A DNA stretch of 64,000 nucleotides from Chelydra serpentina. Taxonomy: Eukaryota > Chordata > Testudines > Chelydridae. A program made the translations under genes and the position numbers. Below, in pieces: positions 12,145-26,069 of this stretch. Position 1 is the stretch's first letter. Each line of letters starts with the position of its first letter. The stretch covers positions 37,125,501 through 37,189,500 of the forward strand of contig JBAIAC010000024.1 of the NCBI GenBank assembly GCA_037349315.1. The letters run 5' to 3'. The notes under the pieces are model-generated. The model did no database searches. It worked only from the letters and a program-made list of their open reading frames with translations, and was not told the DNA's origin.

Positions 12145-12334
12145 GGATGGTCCCAGTGGTGAGGGCGTTACCCTAGGACTTGCTGTGTAACTTAGGCAAA
12201 GTCACTTAGCCTCTATGTGCCCCAGTTCCCCATCTCTAAAATTGGGATAATAGCACTGATCTTACTCATAGGAGTGTTGTGAGGATAAATACACTAAAGA
12301 TTGTGAGCTGCTCAGATACTACGGTGCCTAAGGT
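12145..12334 (+). mobile_element. MIR-type CORE-SINE
   Basis: The stretch reads tgctgtgtaacttaggcaaa, gtcacttagcctctatgtgc, cccagttccccatctctaaa, attgggataatag, then gttgtgaggataaata. This is the standard order of the MIR core and 3' part. The tRNA-related head is mostly lost. Old but clear. Confidence 0.85.
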
Positions 12335-14668
12335 AAATAGTAAATAAAATATAAGTACCTAAGATAAATAGACAGATAACCAAGCTTCACACCATTAGAC
12401 TATGTCATAGAGGTTGGTTTGACCAAATAACTGAGAATTCTACAACTCCATCTTGATTATTTGGATTAGTAATGGAATTGATACTATAAGAGTAAAAAAG
12501 ATGCTTGAATAATCTACATAAATAATCTAAATAATCTACATATATACTAAGCCATATGATGTAAAATTAAGTTAAATGAACACAAACCATTAACAGGACT
12601 AAATTGTGACTGGCCCTACATGGTTGCACAAGAATGAAGGAGAGATGCGGATTCAAGGACCCATCTCCTCTAAATAGGGCCAGAAACAATGAGACTGGGA
12701 TCACTGATCCTCATTATCATTGGTGGTGGAAGATGGCCCAAGAAGGATGGAGAAAAGGCAGGACCATATCCTTCCCCTTCCCAGTGAGAGATTTCATGAT
12801 GCATCCATTTAGAAGGCAGAAGAGCTCCCATTTTAAAGGTATTTCTAGTACATTTAGAACAATGGCACCATGCAAGTGCTTAAATAGCTTCTGTTGTCTC
12901 TTGCATTTCCCCAGAAGTCATATTATTACTGACTAGGAAAATCTAATATCTGAAATAAATAGCCTATATAGCCTAAAGGTGATTTTTCTGGTTCTCTCAA
13001 GCAAGAAACTATTTCCCCTTCCCCCCCAGGAAAAGTCTGGAACCCAGTTCTAGAATTAGAAATTTGAGAATTTGGAATCTTGAAAAAAACATTGAAAAAG
13101 ATGATCCAATTGTAGGTGTTCGTGGCATTGGGGGGTGGGGGGAATCTAGAGCACAAATTTGATGTGTATGGAAAGGGTTTTTCAAGTTACTGTTTTTCTT
13201 ATTTACAAGTGAAAGCCAATTAGTGTTGAGTAAAAAAGGAATAAATCTCCTTCTTCCTGACAAAACACTTATTTTACCGAATTCACTTTTGACAATGATA
13301 GAATATTACCAATTATTAAAAAGTAGTTCATTACCAGTTTAAAGCATCCACCTACTTACAGATGATTCTGGCATGACTATGATTAAAGAGAAAAATCTGA
13401 AGTGCTAGTATGTGAATAGTACTCAAGTAGCATATAGGTTTTGTGCTGTTCCTCTGCACTCCACTTAAGATACTAATTAGCAAACAAAAACTATGTTTTG
13501 CAGCAGTCAAGACCACATCTCATCAACCCCAAACCTTAAATGTGTGGAAATAAGCAAGTTAAGGGGAAAGACCTGCACATTCCTTTCCACTTTCATATTG
13601 CCTATAATGCTGCCAATAATATAGTCAAACACTCTATCAGACTTTCACTGCCATCCCTAACACACTCCCAAAGCCAATATTTACCCAACTAAATCAGACT
13701 TACACTCTAGTGAAAAATCTTAAGCCAGGTTACAAGGGTATTTGGTGAGAGCTAGAATCTCTGACTGATTTGTCGTCAAATTCTGCAGGTTCAGCTTGGT
13801 GCACAAGTTTTCAGATATGGCTAAAATAGTTATAAAATACTCTATAGATGAAAACTACCAATTTGTAATTGTTATTTGAGCAATTAGCTTCTGAAGAACA
13901 ATAGTGTGGCCAAAAGCAGCTCCCAGAACACCTTAGATTTCTTACAAAAGGGGTGCACCATGAGACAATCTAGTGAAAAATTGCCCAAAGTAGTGATTTT
14001 TGAGCTCTTATTCTCTTTATCAATTCATTTTTCATCAAGCCATCATGAAAAATTCAAATTCCAGTCACAGTTTATATGCTGTGTTTTGGATTTTTCCATT
14101 TCAATCGGATTTTTACAAAATAAATGTAAAAAGCTCCTGTTAATCTGAAGACTTTTACCCAGTCTTAACTATGGAATCGTATTCAGCACCTCCGGGATAG
14201 CTGAAGAACTGAAACTTAAAATACCCTGTTTTTTGAAAATAAAACAAAGATTTTAAGATCAATCCATCTACCAGTACGCTATAGCGAAATCATAATGCCT
14301 GACTCGTGGTTTGATACCACTTATATTTCTCCATGCTTAGCCAGATGTTTCTTTGCAGTGAAATCTCTTGTCCTTTAATCTGATTAAACTGTCTTTTTTT
14401 TCTGTTAAAATAAGATGCCTCATCTGTTTTATGTTTATTCTAAGTTAACATTTTTACATATGAAAAGGTAGTTTAGAACATAAAAGTATCAAAAGTGCTT
14501 ACTTTCTTGATGTCACTGGTTTTATTTGAACTTTTTCCCATTTCCAACATAGGAAGTGCATATGCAACATGTGCATAGGCAAAAATCCATCTAAACCTAT
14601 TGTACTGGAATCAGGTAGCTTTTCTTCTACCAGATTCTCAGTATGTATAATTATCCCCATTATTTAAT
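12335..14668. other. unassigned AT-rich DNA
   Basis: No gene or recognisable repeat. ORFs here are short and low-complexity in composition. Confidence 0.4.
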
Positions 14669-14835
14669 AGGAGCACAGAGGTTTGAGATGGAAAACAACT
14701 ATTAGGTTATCCAGTTCATCCCCTGCCAGTGTTCTCTGTAGTAAATTTCTAGTCCTTGCACATTGTCTTAAATTTCTCAATGGATAGGACTTCCACAACA
14801 TATTTAAGGGTCAGCAAATTTTCCCCTGATAGTCC
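14669..14835 (-). mobile_element. old CR1 3' fragment
   Basis: Reads gaggtttgagatggaaaaca, attaggttatccagttcatcc, cctgccagtgttctctgtag, then ataggacttccacaaca. Same ancient CR1 3' end type as at 9866, reverse orientation, somewhat better preserved. Confidence 0.65.
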
Positions 14836-17800
14836 CCCGTATTTTTAATCAAAAAGTCATCATGACAACTAGAAATAAATATCAGTGCAAAAATCAATAA
14901 TTAAATTAGAATAGTTCTGAAGCCTTTAGGGTGTGATTTGAAGGACTATAGAAGCAGTCAAAATTTGAAATAAGAATTCCAGAACTAGATCACACCAATT
15001 CCTACTAGTGAATTTAACTGATGTTACTTATAGAGGACCATACAATAGATATTATACATTTTTATCATAAGCACTTATTTTGTTCTGACTACCCCATTAC
15101 TATGACAAGGAATGGCTAAGAAAACAAATGTTCCTTTGAGCACATTACTTGTTGTCCCTGTATTCCTTGGGGACCTGTAGAATGAAAGCCTAAAGCTGAC
15201 AATCCAATTTTTCAGCTGCCTTTGCAGAGACTTCAGCAAGGTGTGTGACAGATACAGAGGGAATACTGTTCAAAACTCAGAGAAATAGATTTTTTTGCTC
15301 TGAGAGAGTAGAAGAGTTTAAAGTGATAAATGAGATAAAATACTAAGAGGGAATGCAAGTTGAGGAGGAATTTACATTTTAAATTTTCTATAACAATATG
15401 TTTTCAAAAGCTTTTCAGTATTACTGCAGAAAGGAAATTAACAAGATGCCATTGATAGTTGTCACAAAAAGTTTGGAAGTAGAAGGCTGAAAATAATGTG
15501 TAAACCCCCCGCCCCCCATGTTTATTTACTTTAGTTGGGCACCTTAATGCTCTGTCCTGTGTTGTTCTTTTTCATGTTATTTACTTGTACTAAGTGTCAA
15601 TATATTACAGTGCAACATCAGTTAATTAATGGTTGCACAGGCACTGAAAAGAAATAAGATAATTGGGCAGCTGACTTTAACCACCCGCAGAAAAATACTT
15701 TCCTATTCTGGAAAGTAAAAGCGGGGATAATGGCTCCTAACCGGCAAATTTTACTCAGGCAGAAGTCCCACTGCAGACAGGAATTTGACATGATTAGGGC
15801 CTATGGGATCAGGTTTATTGCAATTTCTTTGCAGTCATCCTGTTAAGTACTTTGTGAGTCCACCACTACATTTTAGTCATTTACATTTACACATTGAATT
15901 CTCCCTGGAATATTGTCAGTGTATTTCTTGCAAAGATCCTTCCAGGTGAGCACAACATCATAATCATATAGTCAATATGCTGCCTCAATCCTTCTTGTTG
16001 ATCTAGATGTTTTTAGCTATGACCTTCCTTCAGTTCACTTTAAAGTCTTCCTGTATACACCAGAACAGGCGACTGTGAAGGCCACTAAAAATGTGGGGCC
16101 ATACTGTGCCAATGAGATATAGCCCTAACTAAGGGGAAGCGCGGAGCTCAACAGCTCTACAAAGACTCCACAAGGCATTACGACTCAGGGAACCATCATG
16201 CCTTCTGGAGCTATTCGGGAATGCAGCCATTGTCCCACACCTGAGGAAGGTACAGCATGCACTCCTCTGAAGCCAGACAGCACTAGTGGTGCAGAGGAAG
16301 GAATGGTAATGCCACCTTTCTTTCCATTTTGAAGAGGATAGCACCCAGCAATGGCCACTCAACTGAAGGCCTCCACAATCTGGCCCTTTATTTTTTCTTC
16401 CCAAGAAAATGTCTTTAAGTCCATGTTTCCTTTGAGTCATCATACTGTTGAAATATAAACTCCTATCCAAACTTCCTTAGAGATGTTATAATTTGTGTGG
16501 GTTACCGTCTCTTCAGTGCACCCTCTACAGTGCACATGGACAAAGGAACAGAAGAACTGCCATCCCAGATCCGACCATTAACCATCTGCGGTAGTAGCTA
16601 GTATCAGGTGCTTCAGAGGAAGGCATAAGAACCACTGTAATAGACAATTTTGAAATAATCTGTTCACAGGAGGAATTTCTTCCTACCTTGCCTCCAACAA
16701 CTAGAGCCTGGTTATGTCCTGAAGTATGTCGGTTTATATCCCTCCTAATTTTTTAAATCATTTTTAAATAAGTGTGGATAGTCTCATTATCACATCAAGG
16801 CAACAACCCACCAGTCTTACTAATGGAGACATGTCCCACACCATAGGGATGTCTATGTGATTGCTAGCCTTTCCTAAAATTTTCTGCCAAGGCAGTTCTA
16901 GTGGTGTTGTTGGCAATGGCAATGCTAGCAAACACAAGGCAAAGGTATTGTCGTGACTATGTAAACAAAGAGGTCTAGAAGACATGGTGGTTAAAATCCC
17001 AGTGGCTGCCAGTATCTTGCCATCACTATCCCTGGAGCACTTCCACCAGTGTTAAGTTTTAGCAAAGTAAGCCTGGTTTAAACAAGATGAAAGTCCATGG
17101 CCTGCTTAGTAGCAGAACCCAAGCATTTCACTTTGAGGGCTTTTCTTTCCCTTCTCCATGCATACAAATTCCTAATCACTGTGGATATTGTTCATTTGCA
17201 CTTCAGGAGACCACTTTGTGCCAAAATATTTGGCTCTTTTCAGTCTTCTTAAACACTGTCTTGTGCCTTATAATCTTTTTACAGGCCAGTCTTTCCTTAC
17301 TCCTTATTTCTCATCTCACAATTTCTGTACTGGGATTAGCAACAATATTTTCCTTCCAAAACTCATTTGAATGTCTCAGTCTCTCCACTTTTCTTGTTTG
17401 CCTATTCAATATTGCTCTTTTCACTCTATTGCTTACCTTGATATTTTTCAACCTTCTTGTTTTGACAACATATTGCCTGTTCCATTATCATTTATGGAGC
17501 TGGGCAAATGGGTTGTATTTATATAATTGGTATGATTATTCATTTCATTTTTAACTCCTGTTCAGAAATTGTATGTGAGCAGTGCTCAATGCCATGGGTT
17601 GGGGCAAAGATGGTGCAAGGTTGCTTTAAACTGTTCAGTTGCAATGGCCCCAAGTACAACATTCTGATAACACCCCTATGAATGGGAGGAGGATGGCACA
17701 GGGATGTCTTCCTGCAACCTAGGGGTTCCCACACATCAGGGAATTCTTCAGGTGACTGGATCTGCCAGTTACCAGCCTGACTGATTTACACTGTCAGAGC

Positions 17801-20800
17801 ACCACAAAGTGGCCAGTGCCCAATTGTTTCTCCATTCTTTTTATTTACAAGACAACCTGCAATAAAAAACCCCAATGTCCTTCAGGAAACACACAGCTAA
17901 AATCATTGTGATAATTTAATCGTAGTCACCTTTACTCATTAAATGGAACAAACCAATTTGGTAAATGAGGCACTGATATATGGACAGCAGGCACCAGTCA
18001 GAGATGAAAATACACTGATTCATGAGTGGCATAAAGCAGCCTAATGTAATTAGCTGATAGGATAGTCACTGATCTTGTTTGCTATCTGGGATTCCAAAGG
18101 AGAATGATGGGAAAGCCATTCCATGGCGTGAATGACAACTGAGTGAAATGTGCCAACGAGGGCTAATAATACACCTGCATGATACAGACCATTAAGCAGC
18201 CAGCTCACAACGGTTCTTGAATAACAGAAACAAATGAAAATGACATTTATGGTCAAATACCTTGTCTTATTAAGCTGTGTTAAAAGCTTTTCAGAATAAT
18301 TAATGCACTCTGAAACTGATCATTCAAATATTTAAGCAACTGCTCTGTCTGCTTTTTCCTAGTTAGTAATTATTTAAGTCAGCACTGAGAGACAGTGAGG
18401 TGGAAATAAGCACAACAATACCGAAGAAAATGCTTTCCGCAGGAACTGTGAAAGTCTAATGGTCTCCAGCAACAAACATGAAAAGACTTCTATTACCATT
18501 AACTGGCATCACTATTTATCCCAGCTATGTAAATCAAGTGTGTTTTTGTGCTAAGGACAGGGATATATAGAAAATATATCTATATATAAACTACAGCAGG
18601 AAATGAGAAGTATATGCGGTGTCTGCTCCTTCCTGATATTTTCCTGCTGTACTAGAAAGGTACATGTAGATTCTCCAATATCCTGTAATAGATTTTATAG
18701 GAAAAAAAAACCATCCTCAATTGTCTCCAGTTTCCTTGAGTGGAGGCAATACTCATCTGCCATATGGAGTGAGGAAATACCGCTTCCACCGCAATATTTT
18801 CCTTCCGGAGGCCTTGTGAGAAATGTATTGGGTTTCAAGGGACAGGGAAAGCGAGGGCCTGCTTTCCATGGCATTCCTGAAACCCTCACTAGAGATGTAT
18901 AATACCTACTTAAATATGCATGCCCAAATCAGTGCTGTTTGTACCAGCCTTTAATTGCTTGATTGTCCATAAAGGGTAGATTGCCCCCACCTGCTGGTTT
19001 CCTTCATGGGTGGGGAAATCTGGACATTAAGACTGGCTCTGAAATTTAAGTTATGAGCACCTGCAGATCCCACCAACTTCAACTGAGCTTTAGGTGCTCA
19101 GGTCCTAATAGTGCAAGCACTCTGTGCACGGAATTCCCATTAATGACACTGGGAGTTCTGCCTGGGGAACAATGAGCCATAAATGATCATTAGGAAGTCA
19201 GACTAACTAAAGCCAATACCGCAAACCAAGGGCAGACTTTCTAATTAAAATAAATTATGTTGTTTCTCAGGCATCATAAATGCATCATTTGCAATTACTA
19301 TGTTTAATGTATCTCTAAAATACATTTTAGATTTTTTTGTGCATAAATCTGTATACTGATTAATATTCAGCATCTTGTTGCAACAGACAAGATTTATAAA
19401 ACAAATGTATGGCTTACTAAATGCCCAATTTAAATAGTTCCAGTGCTGTAATTTAATGTCATGCTTTTTCAAACATTGTTTTAAAACTAAGGGCTCTTAA
19501 TTATTTTTTGTTGTGAGAAATAATGATAACATACATTTTTATTAGGGAAGTCTGGATTTCATTCCAAACTAAATCAGTTCAGACAATATAATGTGAGCCT
19601 GTGCCTTTAAGTAAAATGATAATTTATGAGCCTTCTAAAATGCAGTTCACAGACGAGTTTGTCATTAGAAAAACTTGAAAAAATGAGAACTGCATATGTT
19701 TCTGAATTAATTCCTAAATCGGAACAAAAAGTATACCCCCCCCACAATTAAAATCCTTTACGCAGGCTTATCCATTGTGAGTGGAGGATTGAGGCCACTG
19801 TGTAAATTGGAGAGCAAATTCAAATCTGTTTTACAGTGCAGAATAATACACAACCATGCAGCTATGTAGGATAGCACAATTACTAACCTCCCATTCTACC
19901 CATTTACTGAGCTATTTAAATCTATAAAGTGTTATAATGGACTCCCATCTTGTTCTACTCTTCCTTTGCAATGTCACCTACTTAACTTGGTTTAGTTCAA
20001 GTGCATCTTTATTATTCTATTCAAATCCAGTTGCTTTGCTTTTTTCTGTTGGCTTGCTTCTTTTTTGCTACTGTCAGTCTGGTTGTAGAGTCTCTTGGGT
20101 AAAGACCGGCTGTTAATATGCAGAGCATCTCGCTTTGTAATCAGTAGTTCTGAAAGGTTGTTACTAATGTTCTCTAAGGACTACTACAAATCATGAATAA
20201 GTAGGAAGCCCTATACCATTTCAAGTAAGCTCTGCACCCTGGATATTAGATCATCTTTTATTCTCTGCTCTTTGCACATAGGCTCATACACCAATGACAA
20301 AATAAAAAACCTGGTCATATAGATGTCATTTAACTAAAAATGATAACGTTGAACTATCTTCCAATTTGATTCAAGTGGCCCTGTCTTATTTTTAATGTTG
20401 TGTTCAAATCATTGCATACCATGAAAAAGTGAAGCCATCTTGCTTATCTACATGTTCCCCTTGGGGACACATTTCACTAAAAAGCCCTTCTGGTGCAGTA
20501 TATGCTTTCACTCTACCTCCAAGGAGATGTAAAAACAATTTGATACTGTAGCTTCTGCAGTGTCTCACAAATAAGTACCATGATTCTTAATATTATTTAA
20601 AAAATCCTTATATGGAAGCAAAACCCTTTAAAGTTCCTCTAAGTACTTTATACATTATTAATTAGCCTGTAACGCTTATGCCTGCAATGGGAACATAAAA
20701 CAAGACAAAAAGTACATTGAAAGGTGAAACTCCAAATGGTCCTGTTAGGAAAAGACATTCCAGAAGTTTCAATGTTCTACTGGATTTGTGCTTATAATAA

Positions 20801-21840
20801 AACTTCTCTGTGTCATAGATATATTTTACATATTAACTCATTTAGATTCAAAATGCCTAGAAACAGTAAAAATATAGGAATTGTAATAAAATCACAGCTA
20901 TGCAAAGACCAGATCTGATACAGCAGATTAAATTACAAAAAGAGGGAGGGGGAACATGGCATTCAGAGCAAGCATTGCCATAACACCATAAAAATATGTT
21001 ATCTGAGCACTGTTAAAAATAGTTTAATGCACTGATCTATTCAATTTATGTTCTAATGCAACCCAGCACCTATCTCAGTGCTTTATCACAAGCCTATATT
21101 GGTTAAAAGTGTTTGGCTAAATGTCTCACGTAGCTAATGGTATTCCCATGTCATATTTCACTTTACAAATTTGCAAAGAGAGTACTGCTGATAAATTCTA
21201 GATATTTTAGACACAAGAAAACACACTTGAGAGGCAAGAAGACAGATTGTTAGCCAGGAAAGGCCAAGAGGGTAACTCTACTCATAATAGAAATAGTGCA
21301 AGTAGCCAATAACTGTAGCGTGATTAAAGAAAATAAAGCATGTCATCATATTTCTGGGTGAAAAGAGTTGGAAACCAATCACATTTGGTATTAATGGTTG
21401 CAACATTTTTTTGTAGCATAAATCTAATAAACTAGAAATAAAGTCTGTATTTTTAGAAACAAAACATCTGTGTGTCAACTATGAAACTCTGTAGCCTTTT
21501 CCTCACTTCAGCTTTCTTATATTTTTCTAAAGTAAATATTTATGGTGAAGAACACACAGGATGTATATTTATGGCCATGTCAATGTTCACAATAATAAAA
21601 TAGTGCATTTTTTATGATAAAATCCACTACAAAAATCACTGTTAGTGAATTTAAGGCTCTTGGAAAGTGATGGATTGACAGCACAACAGACTGAAAGAGG
21701 TACATCAGAGGCAGCAGCTGTAGAAGATTTTGTATACTGCCCTACCAGTTAGCTTGCTAAATCCTGAAGTGATCACCCATAATGGGTAAAAAAAATAGTA
21801 TAAAAATAGAAAGGAGAGAACACTAGAAAATGCACTATAG
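14836..21840. other. long unassigned AT-rich stretch
   Basis: About 7 kb in which I recognise no gene and no clear element. The longest open frame (17087-17554 +, 155 codons) is a T-rich hydrophobic translation with no family resemblance. There are homopolymer C runs near 15507 and 19737. Conserved non-coding elements could exist here, but single-sequence inspection cannot show them. Confidence 0.4.
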
Positions 21841-21845
21841 AGGAC

Positions 21846-22514
21846 TGTGACAGGGGGCATCTCACCACTGCGGTACCTTCTGTTGGCTGTCTCTGGGATT
21901 AGCTCTTCTAGCCAGTGCGTCCTCTTCTGGTGGTGGGTGGCCACCATCACTTCTGCTCCAGGACCCACGTCACTCCCAGGATCGCAACATCCTCTTCATG
22001 ACTCCAACTCTCTGACTGTGGCACACTCCATTCTCCCACCCCCTTCCAGGGAAACTGCTGTCCACTGTCCAACCACTTCCCTCAGTGGCAACTACAGGCA
22101 ATTGTCTGGCCACTTTCTCAGTGGTGAGGGGAAACCCTGGCCTGCCCACTACTTCGGCCCCGGCCCAGGGACCCTGTACATGGCAGCCACATGCTGCATC
22201 CCCTCCAGTACCTTTCACTGGGCCCCATCCCCGCAGCCCTCAGCGCCTTCTTCGCCCTTGCATCAGGGCTTCAGCCTGCCAGTCTTAGCAGCTAGCCTGG
22301 AACTCTCTCTAGATTCCCCGGTCCCTGCTGGCAGCACTGCTCTGTCCAGGGTGCTGGCACTCCTTCCTTCTGCTATGAGCCTAAATTTACCTCCTTGAGC
22401 TCCAGGCAGCTACTGAACTTGCTCTGCCCTGCCCTGATTGGCTGCCTCCTGCACAGCCTCCCTAGGACTCTATTAACTCCTTATAGCCCAGTGTGGGGCA
22501 GGTGCCCCCTCACA
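21846..22514 (-). mobile_element. solo LTR, perfect 5-bp TSD
   Basis: A 669-bp GC-rich block that begins TGTGACAGGGGGCA and ends GTGCCCCCTCACA, flanked by identical AGGAC (21841-21845 and 22515-22519). TG...CA ends with inverted termini plus a 5-bp TSD define an LTR. Its first 80 bp align by eye with the LTR at 38208 (caccactgcggtaccttctg against cacccctgcggcgcctcctg), so it belongs to a related family. The reverse strand carries a TATAAGG box near its other end, placing transcription on the - strand. No internal region, so a solo LTR. The 183-codon ORF on + is a by-product of GC content. Confidence 0.88.
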
Positions 22515-22519
22515 AGGAC

Positions 22520-22937
22520 AGTCCTGAATGGGCAGGGGAATAGATTGGATAACCTAACATGTGTCTTTTTCTCTCTCTAGCTTTTATGATTCTTTGGTTA
22601 ATTCAGCCTTCATTAGAGATAGTCAGAAAATGGGGGAAATATATGTGATTTTTTCCTGTTTTTTTATTATACTTTTCCAACCAACTCTAGTCTTTATACT
22701 CATCCAGTCCTCTGCTGGGACTCCTACTCTAAACTTCCAGCATGACGCTTGGCCACAGGAGTTAAAGCCACTCGTTAGACAAGCAGTCATGCAAAAGAGC
22801 AAAGCACAAGTAGTTGGGCTTTGAGTGCCTCAAAAGTGGTGGGATCTGGCAACAGTCTCAATTCACCTATGCCTAGCCATTATAAAGTGTTTTGTAGGCA
22901 CCACTGCAGACTTGAGTCTTAAATCCCTTACAGCTAG
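22520..22937. other. unassigned DNA
   Basis: No recognisable feature apart from a short CT tract near 22568. Confidence 0.4.
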
Positions 22938-23036
22938 GTCTTGATCCAGAAAAGCACTGAAGCTCATGCTTAACTTTGAAGTCAATGGGCAACTTACCTG
23001 CTTAAAGTTAACTATGTGTTTCAGTGCTTTGCTAGT
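22938..23036. repeat. palindromic interspersed repeat
   Basis: Arms read AAAGCACTGAAGCTCATG..TTAACTTT on the left and, in reverse complement of the right, AAAGCACTGAAACACATA..TTAACTTT, around a short gaagtcaatgggc centre. An imperfect hairpin of the miniature type frequent in sauropsid DNA. No TSD found. Confidence 0.6.
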
Positions 23037-23039
23037 AGC

Positions 23040-24260
23040 TCAAGAGCACAGCGCTCAGCATCTTGCAGGAGTAAGCCCTTATGGCTGTTATTGTTCTATG
23101 CCAGTCTAATCTTGGGGATCTTCCTCGAGTAATACTCAGGCAAAATGTCTATTCTGATTCAGTAAAAGCTTTGAGTGAGTACAGAATTCAGGATCTGGCC
23201 CAGATAAAAATATTTTTCTTTTGGAACTTACAAATAAAAAAAGTTCCAATGGAATAGGGCCAATAGAAAAATTCTTTGTCAACTAGACAGTACATAACAT
23301 TTTAATGTGGTTATACCCTATAATTAAATACCTAACCACTACAGTAACACATTATTTTTTAAGACTTTGCATTAGAGGTTTTTACATTCTGACACACTCC
23401 CTTTTAAATATCATTAGAAGACTCATTCAGTGTTTGCAGCAGAAAGGTTCATAAAGATAAGTGGTCATGGTAAACTACATTTGTATTAATATTTCTTAAA
23501 TAGCACAGTTTATTAGTTGCATTAGAACTGACTCAATTTACTTTGAAGGCTATTAATATCAGAACAGTTAATGAATATTGTCTTATGCCCTTAACCTAAT
23601 ATCAGCTCTAATATGGGGAAAGAACATTAAAAGGAAGATATGTAATATATATAAATAATTCAGCCTCTTTACCACATAGCTGAGTCTTAGGTCTCTACTG
23701 AATGGAGAAACATAATTGTGTCAAAGTGGGTGGAGTTATGTATGCTGATTTGATGGTGTGAACTGTCAGAATAGTCAGCTAGAGATTTGATCCAAGGAAA
23801 TTTAGCCTACCATTAACAAGACAGTCCAAATCTGGCTCTGAGAAAAACAACAATGATAAGATATGGCCAGGCTCTGCCCTGTGCTAAGCTGTAGTTTGCA
23901 GGGACATAGCAGGGTATGAGGCTCTCTGGAGATGGAAAGTCTGCCAGGAGAGGAGTTGTGGCAATGCGAGGCACCCACCACCCCATCTCTGCCACAGTTT
24001 GCATCTGGCTATCCCCAAAATGGGTTCTGCTGGCTCTGGAGTATAAGTAGTCTGAAGGAACAGGGGAAGACACAGATTCATCAAACCTTCTTTGAGCCTT
24101 CACCACTGGAGTTTCCCAGCATCCACAGTTTGAAATTGTCTTCCTATGGCAGAGCCCCCTACATAGGAGTCAGCTTCTCTTGATCAGGGCTAGGGGTGCA
24201 AACTGTACCCCTTTCAAACTCGCAAGAGCAAATCAAGTCCCAAGGCTTATGTACAAAAAA
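23040..24260. other. unassigned AT-rich DNA
   Basis: No gene or element recognised. Confidence 0.4.
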
Positions 24261-24264
24261 AGGA

Positions 24265-24580
24265 TGAAGTTGTGGTTAAGGCACTGGAGAGAGATTTAGT
24301 GGATCTGGGTTAAATTCCTAGTGCTGCCACTGACCTCCTGCATAACCTTGGGAAAGTCACTTAGGGTCAAATTGTACCACCCTTACTTACATTAAGCAGC
24401 ACGTCACTCTGTAAGTAACTCTAACAGAACTAATTGAGAATAAGGCACTACTACTCAGCATGAGAAAAGGCAGCAGAATCTGACCTTTTCTCTCTCTTTT
24501 TCTCAGTTCACCATCTATACAATGTGGACAACAATACTTACTTTATCCCACTCTTTGGCTGGCTTGTCTATTTGGGTTGG
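24265..24580 (+). mobile_element. MIR-type SINE interrupted by a small palindromic insert
   Basis: The first half reads ggttaaggcactggagagag, ggatctgggttaaattccta, gtgctgccactgacc and cttgggaaagtcactta, the MIR head and core. The second half resumes at about 24486 with ctctctttttctcagttcac and atctatacaatgtgg. Between them 24364-24485 begins GGTCAAATTGT and ends, reverse complemented, GGTCAGATTCT, so a small terminal-inverted-repeat insert is likely. Confidence 0.6.
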
Positions 24581-26061
24581 AAAAGGGATGGTCTCTTAAT
24601 ATGTGCACAACCGGCACCTACCATAACAGGACTTTGATCTCAGCTGGAGGACTTAAGGCACCACCGTAATACAAATAATAACCATAATTAATGTAATTAT
24701 AGAAATATTCAGAAAATCAATGTCCAAGCATAGCTGATGTAGAATGTGAACCTTATCCAGAAAACCCATAGCCTAATTTCTAACCTGGCTATATAAACAT
24801 AGCAAACACTTCCATTTCTAAGCAAAAGCAACGCAAAGCCAAAGAATAACAGAATGTATGGAATTTGGGACTGCAATGATACCCATCACCATGGCGCTGC
24901 GAGGATTAGATTAAGTGTTCGCACACAAAAAATTGTATTTACATACAAAGACAATATATTCCTTGCAGTATTTTAGGCCCTCACTAATCTTGTTAAAGCC
25001 CAATTGATTACCTTTGTCCTGTATGTAAGTGGTTATAAAACATTTGGCTCCTCATTGTCTGCATTAGAAAAGGAAAGAATAGGAAACCTTGAGAGAAAGA
25101 CTGAATCCCAGGACACTGTTTGTTAAAACACAAATGGTTCCTTTTTTAGAAAGAATTGATGTTTGCTGGTGTGCAGAAACGTTTGTTTTTCTAAGTGGCC
25201 CAAAAATATCCAGCTTTTATTCTTGATTTACAAAAATAAAAGTCAGCTGCAAGCTGACATTTTCCCAAGCAGACAGTACAGCACCGTAAGGGTTTGTTGT
25301 TCCTAATGTACATTGCAACACCTACCTCACAGTCAATCAGTCTGGTGGGAAAAGGTAACAGGCTGCACTTTATTCACAAACATTTCAACGTGAAGGGCAA
25401 TGATACAGAGAATGGCCCTGTACACATTAATTTGAAAAAAATATGACAACACAAACTAGTATTGGGCCAGATCCTTAGCTGGAGTAAATCAACTAGCTCC
25501 ATTAAAGTCAATGTTACTATGCTGATTTGCATAAAATGAGACTCTCACTTATTAATGCTTTTAATACATCAAGGTGGGAATTTCAAGATAGCCTAAGGGA
25601 GTTTGAATTTCTGTGGGAGTTGGACAACTAGCCTCCTTTGGTTCCTTTTAAAATGCCAGCCGGGGGTATACAGGTAAATAGTGGTGTTTTGCCATTATAC
25701 AAGTACTCAGTCTGTCCCTGGAGGTCCCATTCATCTAACAGATTCAATCAAATACTCTGCCTAACAGTCACACAATGCCATGGAAAAACTGGGTCTTCAC
25801 ACAGGTATTTGCAATATCCAATATCTCGCCTACATACATTAATTATCCTCTCTGAATCTCAATTAAGGTTTTGAAGAAAAAATCTCTCCATTTTGAAACT
25901 TCCTAGTCCACACTTTATGGGGAAGGATTACTCACAAACATATATCACTAGATAGCTGCCTAATATTGTCTGACAGACACAACCATACCTGTATCCCCAA
26001 AATACTTTCCTCAAACCCTTGCCTGTGTCGTCAACACAGGCAAAAGAGCAAGGAAAAGACT
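24581..26061. other. unassigned AT-rich DNA
   Basis: No gene seen. The stretch near 25466-25530 (gggccagatccttagctgga with attaaagtcaatg) resembles half of the palindromic miniature repeats found at 22938 and 54738. Confidence 0.4.
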
Positions 26062-26069
26062 GTTCTAAC

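Noticed and set aside
17087..17554. 155-codon hydrophobic frame, looking like a membrane protein
   Set aside because: T-rich DNA translates to Leu/Phe/Ile runs; no topology signature, no neighbouring exon, no family resemblance.
21847..22398. 183-codon frame on + strand
   Set aside because: Lies wholly inside the solo LTR, antisense to its inferred transcription; Pro/Ser-rich by composition.
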